Below are positions 35,480 through 44,243 of a stretch of DNA of 64,000 nucleotides, in pieces (the first letter of the stretch is position 1; every line of letters starts with the position of its first letter). The stretch comes from Pyxidicoccus fallax. GTDB taxonomy: Bacteria; Myxococcota; Myxococcia; Myxococcales; Myxococcaceae. The notes beneath the pieces are model-generated. The model was given only the letters and a program-made list of their open reading frames with translations. It was not told where the DNA came from and searched no databases. The stretch is taken from assembly GCF_012933655.1 (NCBI RefSeq), contig NZ_JABBJJ010000015.1:1-64000 (forward strand), in the 5' to 3' direction. Position numbers and translations under genes: made by a program.

Positions 35480-35683
35480 ATGCCCCCCGGGCCCGCGACA
35501 GCGGTGAATGGCGGATGAAGGCTGTCACGGGATGCTCATGCCCCTGACAGACCATGAGCTGGAATTACCAGACTCCGGGGGGGAGTCCGCATCGGGATTG
35601 GGGTGGAGTGCGCCAACGCCCGAATCAGCACAGATGCCAGCCTGTGCGTCTTAAGGGAAAACCGTCACACGCCAGGAGGAAGA

Positions 35684-35716
35684 GGGCCGGGAACCGGCAA
35701 CAGCGGTCCCCGGCCC
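35684..35716 (-). terminator. Probable terminator of the M57 protease gene
   Basis: GGGCCGGG at 35684-35691 pairs with CCCGGCCC at 35709-35716, an 8-bp stem with a 17-base loop. It lies 13 bases beyond the stop codon of the minus-strand protease gene at 35729. Confidence 0.5.
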
Positions 35717-35728
35717 GTTCAGCTCAGG

Positions 35729-37366
35729 CTACTGCGCGGACCAGTTGAGGTGCATGCCCCAGTCGTTGGCGATCTGCGGTGTGATGCCCGGGCTCTGGAC
35801 GTAGACGCGGAAGCCGGTGGGCGTGGGCACGTAGATGGACGTGCCACCCTGGACGAGCCAGTGGTTGGCGTTGCCCCCCAGCGACGTCAGGTACAGCGGC
35901 GTGGACGTGAAGCCGCAGGCGGCGGTGTTCACGTCCAGGTACAGCGCGCCGTCGACGTACTGCTGCCAGGCGGTGGCGCCCGGCGCCGTCTGCCCGGTGC
36001 ACCGAGGGGGCTGGCGCGCATTGTTCGGCGTGGCCTGCCAGTTGAGGTGCATGCCCCAGTCGTTGGCGATCTGCGGCGTGATGCCCGGGCTCTGGACGTA
36101 GACGCGGAAGCCGGTGGGCGTGGGCACGTAGATGGACGTGGCACCCTTCACGAGCCAGTGGTTGGCGTTGCCTCCCAGCGACGTCAGGTACAGCGGCGTG
36201 GCCGTGAAGCCGCAGGCCGCCGTGTTCACGTCCAGGTACAGCGCGCCGTCGACGTACTGCTGCCAGGCGGTGACGCCCGGCGCCGTCTGCCCCGTGCACA
36301 GCGAGGGCTGGCGCACGTTGTTCGGCGTGGCCTGCCAGTTGAGGTGCATGCCCCAGTCGTTGGCGATCTGCGGCGTGATGCCCGGGCTCTGGACGTAGAC
36401 GCGGAAGCCGGTGGGCGTGGGCACGTAGATGGACGTGCCACCCTGGACGAGCCAGTGGTTGGCGTTGCCCCCCAGCGACGTCAGGTACAGCGGCGTGGAC
36501 GTGAAGCCGCAGGCGGCGGTGTTCACGTCCAGGTACAGCGCGCCGTCAACGTACTGCTGCCAGGCGGTGGCGCCCGGCGTCGTCTGCCCCTTGCACACGC
36601 TGGTCGCGGCGCCATAGAGCTGCTGGATGCCGGTGAGGTCGGTAGCGGTGAACTCGCCCGTCTCGACCGAGCGGAAGCAGGAGTTCATGAGCGAGCCGCC
36701 GACGACCGCCGTGGTCGGCGTACCCGGGATGTGGATGGCGCCGACGCCGGCGTCGCCCTCGTTGCCGCCGCTGCCGCAGCTGATGCTGCGGTTGTAGTAG
36801 TCCGAGTGGCGGAACCCGATGGTGTGGCCAATCTCGTGCGTGATGACGTGCTCGATGACGTCGACGCTGTACGAGGAGAGCCCGCCGCCGATGTTGATGG
36901 TGTGGTACGGCAGCCCGCCCGAGGGGAATCCGGCGGAGCCTCCCACCACGCCCGGCTGGATGACGGCGTTGATGGTGTAGCTGCAGCCGGTGCTCGGCGT
37001 GCGCGCCATGGCGAAGGAGAGCGGCAGCTCGTCGTAGTTCTGGATGGCCAGGTCGAGCGCCGTGCTGAACGCGCCGGTGAACGTCGAGCCGTTGATGCAG
37101 ATCTTCGTCACCGCCGGGCTGACGAGGTTGGTGGTGCGGTACTGCTCCTCGGTGTCGCCGGCCTCGAGCATCTCGCGTGACGCGGCCAGGGACACCTCGG
37201 CGTCACGCCCGACGTAGACCTTCCCGTCGGCGACCATGATGTCGTCTTCCGGGAACCCGGCCTTGACCAGGTTGCCAATGATCTCCTGCGTCTCGTCGGG
37301 TGGCTCGGCGCACCCGACTGCCAGCGAAAAGCATCCCGCCGCAAGCACGATACATTTCCGAAACAT
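35729..37366 (-). CDS. M57 (HEIGH) metalloprotease lipoprotein with three 99-residue C-terminal repeats
   Basis: The ATG at 37366 has AAAGGA 7 bases upstream. The 545-residue protein begins with a lipoprotein-type signal (AVGC, Cys19). A propeptide-like region follows, then a metzincin zinc motif HEIGHTIGFRH at residues 177-187 and a downstream SLMNSC Met-turn candidate. This is the dual-action HEIGH peptidase family M57, known from myxobacterial secreted proteases. Residues 258-545 are three tandem copies of a domain starting CxGQTxPGxTAWQQYVDG; the third copy lacks its last nine or so residues. The repeats probably bind a surface or substrate, which is inference. A small secreted protein gene sits 25 bases upstream on the same strand, so the two are likely one operon. 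Confidence 0.87.
   Translation of the reverse strand: MFRKCIVLAAGCFSLAVGCAEPPDETQEIIGNLVKAGFPEDDIMVADGKVYVGRDAEVSLAASREMLEAGDTEEQYRTTNLVSPAVTKICINGSTFTGAFSTALDLAIQNYDELPLSFAMARTPSTGCSYTINAVIQPGVVGGSAGFPSGGLPYHTINIGGGLSSYSVDVIEHVITHEIGHTIGFRHSDYYNRSISCGSGGNEGDAGVGAIHIPGTPTTAVVGGSLMNSCFRSVETGEFTATDLTGIQQLYGAATSVCKGQTTPGATAWQQYVDGALYLDVNTAACGFTSTPLYLTSLGGNANHWLVQGGTSIYVPTPTGFRVYVQSPGITPQIANDWGMHLNWQATPNNVRQPSLCTGQTAPGVTAWQQYVDGALYLDVNTAACGFTATPLYLTSLGGNANHWLVKGATSIYVPTPTGFRVYVQSPGITPQIANDWGMHLNWQATPNNARQPPRCTGQTAPGATAWQQYVDGALYLDVNTAACGFTSTPLYLTSLGGNANHWLVQGGTSIYVPTPTGFRVYVQSPGITPQIANDWGMHLNWSAQ
35732..36595 (-). repeat. Three tandem 297-bp coding repeats
   Basis: Units at 36299-36595, 36002-36298 and 35732-36001 repeat with a period of exactly 297 bases (99 codons) inside the M57 protease gene. 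They differ at only a few codons, such as Gln/Lys in HWLVxG and Ser/Ala in GFTxTP. The last unit is cut short by the stop codon. Confidence 0.92.
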
Positions 37367-37391
37367 GGACAGTCCTTTCCAGGCGTGGCGC

Positions 37392-37910
37392 TTACGGGGT
37401 GGCGCAGGTGCGGTTGATGAACGTGCCAGACAGGGTCTGCCAGAACGTCACGCGATAGGACCGGTAGGGCCCCGACATCACCGGGCTGCTGTCGCCATAG
37501 CAGGTCGTGATGTGGACCGTCTGTCCCCAGGCCCCCGTGTTCGACTGGTACAGCGAGCCATCGATGTAGATCCGCGTGTCCGCGCCCGAGAAGAGCGAGA
37601 GCAGCGAGCCGTCCCAGGTCGGAGCCCGCGAGTAGGGATCCCAGCACTGGAAGCGATACTTGTTGTCACTGCAGCGGAAGTACTCCGTGATTTCGGCCGG
37701 ACCGAAGCCGAACAGATCCTGCACCATCGCTCCGTCCACGAAGGTCACCCTGCGCTGTGAGCCCTGGGTGGCCGCGTCGTAGTTCTTGATGTCCTGGATC
37801 GTATTGAACGCGCCGGTCCCCTGGAGGGACGAGATGTCGCCCGCTCCCGCCAGGGCGGAGCTCGCCAGCAAGGAGGTCAGGGAGATGCCCGCGATAATCG
37901 TCGTTCTCAT
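37392..37910 (-). CDS. Small secreted protein of unknown function
   Basis: The ATG at 37910, with AAAGGA about 9 bases upstream, gives a 172-residue protein. It has a clear signal peptide (MRTTIIAGISLTSLLASSALAG) and a mature part rich in aromatic residues with four cysteines (FRCSDN, FQCWDP, TTCYGD, NRTCATP) that may form two disulfides. I recognise no family. It ends 25 bases before the start of the M57 protease gene on the same strand. It could be a substrate, inhibitor or chaperone of the protease, or just a co-regulated secreted factor; that is inference from position. Confidence 0.7.
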   Translation of the reverse strand: MRTTIIAGISLTSLLASSALAGAGDISSLQGTGAFNTIQDIKNYDAATQGSQRRVTFVDGAMVQDLFGFGPAEITEYFRCSDNKYRFQCWDPYSRAPTWDGSLLSLFSGADTRIYIDGSLYQSNTGAWGQTVHITTCYGDSSPVMSGPYRSYRVTFWQTLSGTFINRTCATP

Positions 37911-38288
37911 CAGATGGTTTCCTTTCAAGGGCCAGCTCTCAGGCGCTCTGTCTCGTTGTTCCGCGCTCCGGCCTGGCTCCTGGAGTGTACGAGTTTTCAC
38001 TGACAGCTCAGTGATCTGAATGAGCGGGCTACGCGGGAAGAACCCGTATTTTGCCTGAGACAAAAATCTGCGGCGCGGCTGTGGCACACCCCTGTCACGG
38101 TCGCGCTTCCGCGGAGCCAGCTGACGACTCGCTCAGGGCCTCGCCATGCCCTGAATTTTTCGTGTGCGTGTGAATTTCCTGGTGCCCCGCACGTCCAGGG
38201 GGGCGGCCGACACACGATGGGGCTTCGTCTCCCCACGTGGAGGGTCCATGCGCCGGCCCGGGGCGCATCCACCAGGGAAGAACCCAAC
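37911..38288. promoter_or_regulatory. Divergent region with palindrome TCACTGACAGCTCAGTGA
   Basis: These 378 bases separate the secreted protein/protease operon from a plus-strand lipoprotein gene. The palindrome at 37997-38014 has 7-bp arms and a 4-base centre, and lies 87 bases upstream of the minus-strand start, so it is a candidate operator. The stretch at 38050-38200 contains short A/T-rich patches (TTTTGCC, AAAAATC, GAATTTTTC) that stand out from the background and may hold promoters. No gene was found. Confidence 0.45.
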
Positions 38289-39125
38289 ATGCGAATGAAT
38301 CGATGCGGAGCGCTCGTGGCGCTCCTGATGGCCGTGGTCGTCGTGCAGGGTTGCGGCTCCGACGACTCGGGCGATACCGCCGGAACCGTGACCGGCACCG
38401 TGACGCTGGACGACGGCGAGTCGCCCGAAGGCGTGGAGGTCGAGGACCTCGACACGGAGGACACCGTCCTCGCGGACGCGCAGGGGCGCTTCACCCTCGA
38501 GAACCTGAAGGCGGGCTCCCGGACGCTCATGGCCGTCCATCCGGGCTACGAGGTCCAGCAGTTGGAGGTGGAGGTGAAGCGGGGGAAGACGACGGACATC
38601 TCCATCACGCTCAAGCGCATCAAGCACAAGGTGTCTGGCACCATCCAGCTGGAGGGCGCGTCCTCGCACGAGGGCATCACCGTGACGCTCGAGGACACGG
38701 CCTTCAGCACCACCACGGATGCGCAGGGACGCTTCGTCTTCGAAGGGGTGGCGCCGGACGTCTACTTCCTGGTGGCCTCGAAGGACGGCTACGAGGAGCG
38801 GACCTCGGTGCTGGGGGTGACGGAGGACACGGTCGTGGAGCCGTGGACCCTGTCGGCCATCGCGGATCCCAGCCTGCTTGGCTTCGTCTTCCTGACGGAC
38901 AACGCCTCGCCCGTGGGCGTCACCCTGGCGCTCGAGGGCACGGCGTACCGCACCACCATCGACGACGAGTCCGGCTACTTCGGGTTCACGAACGTCCCGC
39001 CCGGCGACTACACGCTGGTCGTCTCGAAGCAGGGCTACATCACCGAGACCCGCGCGGTGACGGTGGGCGGAGATGTGTGGGCCTACAACTTCTCGCTGCA
39101 GCCCGACACGGGGCTCGTGGAATAG
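38289..39125 (+). CDS. Lipoprotein with three carboxypeptidase-regulatory-like domains
   Basis: The ATG at 38289 follows CAGGGAAG. The 278-residue protein has a lipoprotein signal ending VQGC (Cys22). Three repeats of a beta-sandwich domain of about 80 residues follow. Each carries the pattern of CarboxypepD_reg-like domains: GTVTLDDGESPEGVEV ... LADAQGRFTLENLKAGSRTL, then TTTDAQGRFVFEGVAPDVYFL, then TTIDDESGYFGFTNVPPGDYTL. Such domains are common in surface lipoproteins of myxobacteria and usually serve adhesion or structure. It is transcribed toward the DNRLRE gene, sharing a hairpin terminator with it. Confidence 0.85.
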   Translation: MRMNRCGALVALLMAVVVVQGCGSDDSGDTAGTVTGTVTLDDGESPEGVEVEDLDTEDTVLADAQGRFTLENLKAGSRTLMAVHPGYEVQQLEVEVKRGKTTDISITLKRIKHKVSGTIQLEGASSHEGITVTLEDTAFSTTTDAQGRFVFEGVAPDVYFLVASKDGYEERTSVLGVTEDTVVEPWTLSAIADPSLLGFVFLTDNASPVGVTLALEGTAYRTTIDDESGYFGFTNVPPGDYTLVVSKQGYITETRAVTVGGDVWAYNFSLQPDTGLVE

Positions 39126-39170
39126 GAGCCCCTCACAGGCGGCGCACCTCGTCTGCCCACGAGCGCTCGA

Positions 39171-39203
39171 GCCGGCTGCCACCGATGGACCGTGGCAGCC
39201 GGC
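39171..39203. terminator. Bidirectional terminator hairpin (copy 1)
   Basis: GCCGGCTGCCAC at 39171-39182 pairs perfectly with GTGGCAGCCGGC at 39192-39203 around a 9-base loop. It lies between two convergent genes (stop at 39125 and stop at 39214), so it can serve both. Confidence 0.75.
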
Positions 39204-39213
39204 GGACCTCACC

Positions 39214-41550
39214 TCACGGCGAGTAGTAGACGATCAGCTGTGGCCAGCGGGCCGAGGTGTTCGAGTACTCGCGCGAGTCGTACACCGAGCGGCTTCCCGG
39301 TGAATGGAGCCGGAAGGAGATCAGCCCATCCGAGGCCAGGGCCTGCTGCACGGGCGCCACCAGCTTCGGGCTCGCGTTGATGCCCGGCTGCGTGGTGTAC
39401 GGCATGGTCCGGGTGAACATGGGCCAGGAGCCGAGCTCGCAGCCGAAGCTGGACGGCTTGTTGTTCCAGGTGAGGCCCGTCTCGCTCCAGGTGTTGTTGG
39501 GAACCCACCGCGTGTAGACGTTGTGGTCCGCGCCGTAGGTGTCGTCGACGCTGCCCGTGGCCGTGGTCACCAGGACGACGGAGGCGACGCGGGCGGTGGG
39601 AGGAAGGGCCGCGAGGTTGAAGCGCAGGAAGGTCTCCACGTCGTCCCGGTTGACGGTCAGGCCCATGGACGTGCCGAAGTTCGCGCTCGGGCTGCTCATC
39701 TGCACGGACGCGTCCGCCACCGGGAAGAATGACGCCGCCTGGAGCTCGGAAGTCACCTGCGGATCCCCGGGCTCGAAGTAGCTGATGATCAGCCGGGGCC
39801 GCTCACTGGTGACACCGTACTCACGCGAGCGATACACCGTGCTGTAGCCCGGGGACATCAGCCGGAAGGAGATGCGTCGATCCGAGTCCAGTGCCTGCTG
39901 CACGGGCGCCCGCAGCTTCGGGCTGGCGTTGACGCCCATCTGCCAGGGCTTGGACGTGGTGCTGGGGTTCCAGAGCCACCAGGAGCCCAGCCGGTCGCCA
40001 GTCACCGCGGGCCTGTTGTTCCACGTCATGCCGGTCTCGCTCCAGGTGTCGTCCGGCACCAGGTGCGCATAGACGCTGCCGTCGCCACCGGGGGAATAGC
40101 CGCCGATGGCCATCGCCTCCAACCGGACCGAGGCGAGGCGGGCGCCGGCTGGAATGCTGCTCAGGTTGAAGCGCAGGTAGGTCTCGGCCTTGTCTGAGTC
40201 GACGTGCAGGCTCAGGTCGTTGCCGAAGTTCGCGTTCGGGGTGGCGGCCTGGACGTTCGTGTCCGCCTCCGGCTCCAACACCACCTGCGTGGGCGTGGAG
40301 ACGGTGGGCGTGGGGCACGGGGGCGGCACGAAGTAGGAGACGAGGAGCTGGGGCCAGCGAGCCGCGCTGTTCGAGTACTCGCGTGAGTCGTACACCGATC
40401 GGCTTCCCGGTGAGTCGAGCCGGAAGGAGATCATCCCGTCCGAGCCCAGCGCCTGCTGCACGGGCGCCACGAGCTTCGGGCTTGAGTTGATACCCGCCTG
40501 CGTGGTGTACGACGTGTTCCGCTGCCAGGAGCCGAGGTCGTCGCTGGAGGCGGCGGGCTTGTTGTTCCAGGTGATGCCGGACTCGCTCCAGGTGTTGTCG
40601 GAGACGAACCGCGTGTAGACGTTGCCGTCCGCGCCGGGCGTGACGTCGCCCGCCGAGGAGGTGACCACCAGGGAGACGGCGACCACCTGCGCGTTGGACG
40701 GGACGCTGCCCAGGCCGAAGCGCAGGAAGGTCTCCGCCGCGGTCCGGTCGACGGTCATGCCCATGGACGCGCCGGAGTTCGAGGTGGGGTTGCTCGACAG
40801 GACCTGCGCGTCCGCCAGCGGGTAGAGGGCCGCGACCTGGAGGCCGGTGGTCGCCGGCAGCTCCCCGGGCGCGAAGTAGGTGATGACGAGCTTGGGCCGC
40901 TCGCTGGCGACGGGGTACTCACGCGAGCGGTACACCGTTTGGTAGCCCGGGGAGCTCAGCTGGAAGGAGATGCGCTGATCCGAGTCCAGCGCCTGCTGCA
41001 CGGGTGCCCGCAGCCTCGGGCTGGCGTTGACGCCCAGCTGCCAGGGTTTCGGCGTGGTGTTGGGGTTCCAGAGCCACCAGGAGCCCAGAGGGTCGCCGGT
41101 CACCACGGGACTGTTGTTCCAGGTGATGCCGGTCTCGCTCCAGGTGTCATCCGGCATCAGGTGCGTATAGACGCTGCCATCACCGCCAGCGGAGGAGCCG
41201 GTGTAGGCCAGCGCCTCCAAGCGGACCAAGGCGATGTGCGAGCCAGCAGGGATGCTGCTCAGGTTGAAGCGCAGGTAGGTGAAGGCCTTGATGGAGTCGA
41301 CGTGCAGACTCTGGTCGTTGCCATGGTTCGCGCTCGGGAAGCCGGGCTGGACGAACGTGTCCGCCTCGGGCTCCAGGATGATCTGCGTGGGCGTGGGGGC
41401 CGAGGTGAGTCGAGCGGCCTGGGCGGGAGGCGCCGGTGGGGCCGGCTGAGACGGTGCTTCGCCGGGACCACAGCCCGGAACGAGTGCCGCCACGAACGGG
41501 GCGATGAGCAGGGAACGGAGGGACTGCTTCCACGGGGGTGCGCGATGCAT
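39214..41550 (-). CDS. DNRLRE-domain lipoprotein, copy 1
   Basis: The start is set at the ATG at 41550 because it aligns with the only possible start of the tandem paralog. The 778-residue protein has a lipoprotein signal ending VPGC (Cys27) and a Pro/Ala-rich linker. Four DNRLRE domains of about 180 residues follow, each with a DxxVQ...YLRFNLSSIP-like core, a DDTWSETGITWNN motif and an SREY ... PxLxIxYF end. The domains alternate in two types, A-B-A-B. DNRLRE domains occur in surface and extracellular bacterial proteins; they form beta-sandwiches and probably mediate binding. The role here is unknown. A longer frame to 41601 exists but is not shared by the paralog. Confidence 0.88.
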   Translation of the reverse strand: MHRAPPWKQSLRSLLIAPFVAALVPGCGPGEAPSQPAPPAPPAQAARLTSAPTPTQIILEPEADTFVQPGFPSANHGNDQSLHVDSIKAFTYLRFNLSSIPAGSHIALVRLEALAYTGSSAGGDGSVYTHLMPDDTWSETGITWNNSPVVTGDPLGSWWLWNPNTTPKPWQLGVNASPRLRAPVQQALDSDQRISFQLSSPGYQTVYRSREYPVASERPKLVITYFAPGELPATTGLQVAALYPLADAQVLSSNPTSNSGASMGMTVDRTAAETFLRFGLGSVPSNAQVVAVSLVVTSSAGDVTPGADGNVYTRFVSDNTWSESGITWNNKPAASSDDLGSWQRNTSYTTQAGINSSPKLVAPVQQALGSDGMISFRLDSPGSRSVYDSREYSNSAARWPQLLVSYFVPPPCPTPTVSTPTQVVLEPEADTNVQAATPNANFGNDLSLHVDSDKAETYLRFNLSSIPAGARLASVRLEAMAIGGYSPGGDGSVYAHLVPDDTWSETGMTWNNRPAVTGDRLGSWWLWNPSTTSKPWQMGVNASPKLRAPVQQALDSDRRISFRLMSPGYSTVYRSREYGVTSERPRLIISYFEPGDPQVTSELQAASFFPVADASVQMSSPSANFGTSMGLTVNRDDVETFLRFNLAALPPTARVASVVLVTTATGSVDDTYGADHNVYTRWVPNNTWSETGLTWNNKPSSFGCELGSWPMFTRTMPYTTQPGINASPKLVAPVQQALASDGLISFRLHSPGSRSVYDSREYSNTSARWPQLIVYYSP

Positions 41551-41707
41551 GCGATGACACTCGGGGTCACGCGCGCCGGTCTTTTCCGACGCGACGTGCA
41601 CACCTAAAGCACCCCCCGAGCCAGGACGCGAAGCGTGCGGGATTCCCAGTCATCTCCGGGACTTGCGCGCCCCTCGGCTTCGTGACGGCGCTCGCGCCGG
41701 GGAGAAA

Positions 41708-41725
41708 CGTGCCAGGACTGGCACG
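41708..41725. promoter_or_regulatory. Palindrome upstream of DNRLRE copy 1
   Basis: CGTGCCAGGACTGGCACG has perfect 7-bp arms with a GGAC centre. The same sequence occurs at 44401-44418, and both lie exactly 158 bases upstream of their start codons. It is a candidate operator for both paralogs. Confidence 0.5.
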
Positions 41726-41857
41726 CGCGCGCAGAGGCCCAGCGGACGCGGGTGTCATGGGCCTCCGCAGGGCCGCTCGAACGCGGGTTCCTGGTGGCCG
41801 ACACGACGACACAGCAGGGGACAGGCGGCGCACCTCGTCTCCCCACGAGCGCCCCGA

Positions 41858-41890
41858 GCCGGCTGCCACAGATGGAGCGTGGCAGCCGGC
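41858..41890 (-). terminator. Terminator hairpin (copy 2)
   Basis: GCCGGCTGCCAC at 41858-41869 pairs with GTGGCAGCCGGC at 41879-41890 around a 9-base loop, 11 bases beyond the stop of the second DNRLRE gene. The stem is identical to copy 1; the loop differs. Confidence 0.72.
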
Positions 41891-41900
41891 GGACCTCACC

Positions 41901-44243
41901 TCACGGCGTGGCCGTGGGAATGGAGTAGTAGACGATCAGCCGTGGCCAGTGGGCCGAGGTGTTCGAGTACTCGCGTGAGTCGTACACCGAGCGGCTCCCC
42001 GGGGAATCGAGCCGGAAGGAGATCAGCCCATCCGAAGCCAGCGCCTGCCGCACGGGGTCCACCAGCTTCGGGCTCGCGTTGATGCCCGCCTGCGTGGTGT
42101 ACGACGTATTCCGCTGCCAGGAGCCGAGCTCGCAGCTGAAGGTGGACGGCCGGGTGTTCCAGGTGAGGCCCGTCTCGCTCCAGGTGTTGTTGGGAACCCA
42201 CCGCGTGTAGACGTTGTGGTCCGCGCCGGGCGTGACGTCGCCGCCCGAGGACGTGGTCACCAGGACGACGGAGGCGACCTGGGCGGTGGGAGGAAGGGCC
42301 GCGAGGTTGAAGCGCAGGAAGGTCTCCGCGCCGTCCCGGTCGACGGTGAGGCTCATGGACGCGCCGGAGTTCGCATCCGGGCTGCTCATCAGCACGGACG
42401 CGTCCGCCACCGGGAAGAAAGACGCAGCCTGGAGTTCGGAGGTCACCTGCGGATCCCCGGGCTCGAAGTAGCTGATGACCAGCCGGGGCCTCTCACTGGC
42501 GACGCCGTACTCACGCGAGCGATACATCGTGTGGTAGCCCGGAGACATCAGCCGGAACGAGATGAGTCCATCCGAGTCCAGCGCCTGCTGCACGGGCGCC
42601 TTCAGCTTCGGGTCGAAGTTGACGCCCAGCTGCAGGGGCTTGGGCGTGGTGTTGGGGTTCCAGAGCCACCAGGAGCCCAGGTCGCTCCCATTCACCGGGG
42701 GCCGGGTGTTCCACGTCATGCCAGTCTCGCTCCAGGTGTCGTCCGGCACCAGGTGCGCATAGACGCTGCCATCACCGCCGGCGGAGGAGCCGCCGTAGGC
42801 CAGCGCCTCCAGCCGGACCGAGGCGATGCGGGCGCCAGCAGGGATGCTGCTCAGGTTGAAGCGCAGGTAGGTCTCGGCCTTGCTGGAGTCGACGTGCAGG
42901 TTCTGGTCGGTGCCGTAGTTCGCGTTCGGAGTGGCGGCCTGGACGTTCGTGTCCGCCTCCGGCTCCAACACCACCTGCGCGGGCGTGGAGGCAGTGGGCG
43001 TGGGGCAGGGGGGCGGCACGAAGTAGGAGACGAGGAGCTGGGGCCAGCGGGCCGAGGTGTTCGAGTACTCGCGCGAGTCGTACACCGAGCGGCTTCCCGG
43101 TGAGTCGAGCCGGAAGGAGATCATCCCGTCCGAGCCCAGCGCCTCTTGCACAGGCTCCACGAGCGTCGGGCTCGAGTTGATGCCCACCTGGGTCGTGTAC
43201 TGGCCAGCGCGGTTCCACAGCTGCCAGGAGCCGAGGTCATCGCTGGAGGCGGTGGGCTTGTTGTTCCAGGTGATGGCGGACTCGCTCCAGGTGTTGTCGG
43301 AGACGAGCCGCGTGTAGACGTTGCCGTCCGCGCCGGGCGTGACGTCGCCCGCCGAGGAGGTGGCCACCAGGGAGACGGCGACCACCTGCGCGTTGGACGG
43401 GACGCTGCCCAGGCCGAAGCGCAGGAAGGTCTCCGCCGCGGTCCGGTCGACGGTCATGCTCCCGGCCTTGCCGGAGTTCCCGGTGGGGCTGCTCGACAGG
43501 ACCTGCGCGTCCGCCATCGGGTAGAGGGCCACGACCTGGAGGTCGGTGTTCACCGGCAGTTCCCCGGGCGCGAAGTAGGTGATGACGAGCTTGGGCCGCT
43601 CGCTGGCGACGGGGTACTCACGCGAGCGGTACACCGTCATGTAGCCCGGGGAGCTCAGCCGGAAGGAGATGCGCTGGTCCGAGTCCAGGGCCTGCTGCAC
43701 GGGTGCCCTCAGTCTCGGGCTGGCGTTGACGCCCATCTGCAAGGGGCTGGTGCTGCCGTACCAGAGCCACCAGGAACCCAGCCGGTCACCGGTCGCCGCG
43801 GGCCTGTTGTTCCAGGTCATGCCGGTCTCGCTCCAGGTGTCATTCGGCACCAGGTGCGCATAGACGCTGCCATCACCGCCGTAGGCAGAGCCGTAGTGGG
43901 CCAGCGCCTCCAACCGGACCGAGGCGATGTGCGAGCCAGCGGGGATGCTGCTCAGGTTGAAGCGCAGGTAGGTCTCGGCGTAGCGGGAGTCGACGTTCAG
44001 GTTCTGGTTGGTGCCGAAGTTCCCATTCGGGCTGGAGTCCCGGACGAACGTGTCCGCCTCGGGCTCCAGGATGAGCTGCGTGGGCGTGGGGGCCGAGGTG
44101 AGTCGAGCGGCCTGGGCGGGAGGCGCCGGTGGGGTCGGCTCCGGCGGTGCTTCGCCGGGACCACAACCCGGAACGAGCGCCGCCACGAGCGGGGCGATGA
44201 GCAGGGAACGGAGAGACTGCTTCCACGGGGGTGAGCGATGCAT
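41901..44243 (-). CDS. DNRLRE-domain lipoprotein, copy 2
   Basis: The 780-residue protein starts at the ATG at 44243; an in-frame TGA lies just upstream, so the start is forced. Signal (VPGC, Cys27), Pro-rich linker and four DNRLRE domains in A-B-A-B order are as in copy 1. The two proteins are nearly identical in the leader and conserved motifs, and differ mostly in loops between DNRLRE strands. It is divergent from the acyltransferase gene across 312 bases. Retention of two full-length copies suggests either recent duplication or selection for variants of a surface protein. Confidence 0.88.
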   Translation of the reverse strand: MHRSPPWKQSLRSLLIAPLVAALVPGCGPGEAPPEPTPPAPPAQAARLTSAPTPTQLILEPEADTFVRDSSPNGNFGTNQNLNVDSRYAETYLRFNLSSIPAGSHIASVRLEALAHYGSAYGGDGSVYAHLVPNDTWSETGMTWNNRPAATGDRLGSWWLWYGSTSPLQMGVNASPRLRAPVQQALDSDQRISFRLSSPGYMTVYRSREYPVASERPKLVITYFAPGELPVNTDLQVVALYPMADAQVLSSSPTGNSGKAGSMTVDRTAAETFLRFGLGSVPSNAQVVAVSLVATSSAGDVTPGADGNVYTRLVSDNTWSESAITWNNKPTASSDDLGSWQLWNRAGQYTTQVGINSSPTLVEPVQEALGSDGMISFRLDSPGSRSVYDSREYSNTSARWPQLLVSYFVPPPCPTPTASTPAQVVLEPEADTNVQAATPNANYGTDQNLHVDSSKAETYLRFNLSSIPAGARIASVRLEALAYGGSSAGGDGSVYAHLVPDDTWSETGMTWNTRPPVNGSDLGSWWLWNPNTTPKPLQLGVNFDPKLKAPVQQALDSDGLISFRLMSPGYHTMYRSREYGVASERPRLVISYFEPGDPQVTSELQAASFFPVADASVLMSSPDANSGASMSLTVDRDGAETFLRFNLAALPPTAQVASVVLVTTSSGGDVTPGADHNVYTRWVPNNTWSETGLTWNTRPSTFSCELGSWQRNTSYTTQAGINASPKLVDPVRQALASDGLISFRLDSPGSRSVYDSREYSNTSAHWPRLIVYYSIPTATP

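Larger units (their letters stand above)
39135..41796. repeat. Tandem duplication unit, copy 1
   Basis: This 2662-base unit holds the first DNRLRE lipoprotein gene with both flanks. It matches the unit at 41821-44482 throughout, including the terminator hairpin at one end and the upstream palindrome at the other. Similarity starts at ACAGGCGGCGCACC and fades near CTCGAACGCGGGT. Confidence 0.85.
41551..41900. promoter_or_regulatory. Region between the DNRLRE paralogs
   Basis: This 350-base stretch contains no gene. It holds the upstream flank of copy 1 with the palindrome at 41708-41725, a junction of about 24 bases between the duplication units, and the terminator hairpin of copy 2 at 41858-41890. 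Confidence 0.5.

Noticed and set aside
38085-38105. Sigma-54-like TGGCAC upstream of the secreted protein gene
   Set aside because: The -12 element is TGTC, without GC at the required spacing, and the site faces the other gene.
41715-41740. Sigma-54 promoter suggested by TGGCACG in the DNRLRE flanks
   Set aside because: The GC dinucleotide needed at -12 is one base off and the orientation points away from the DNRLRE genes. A palindrome explains the sequence better.
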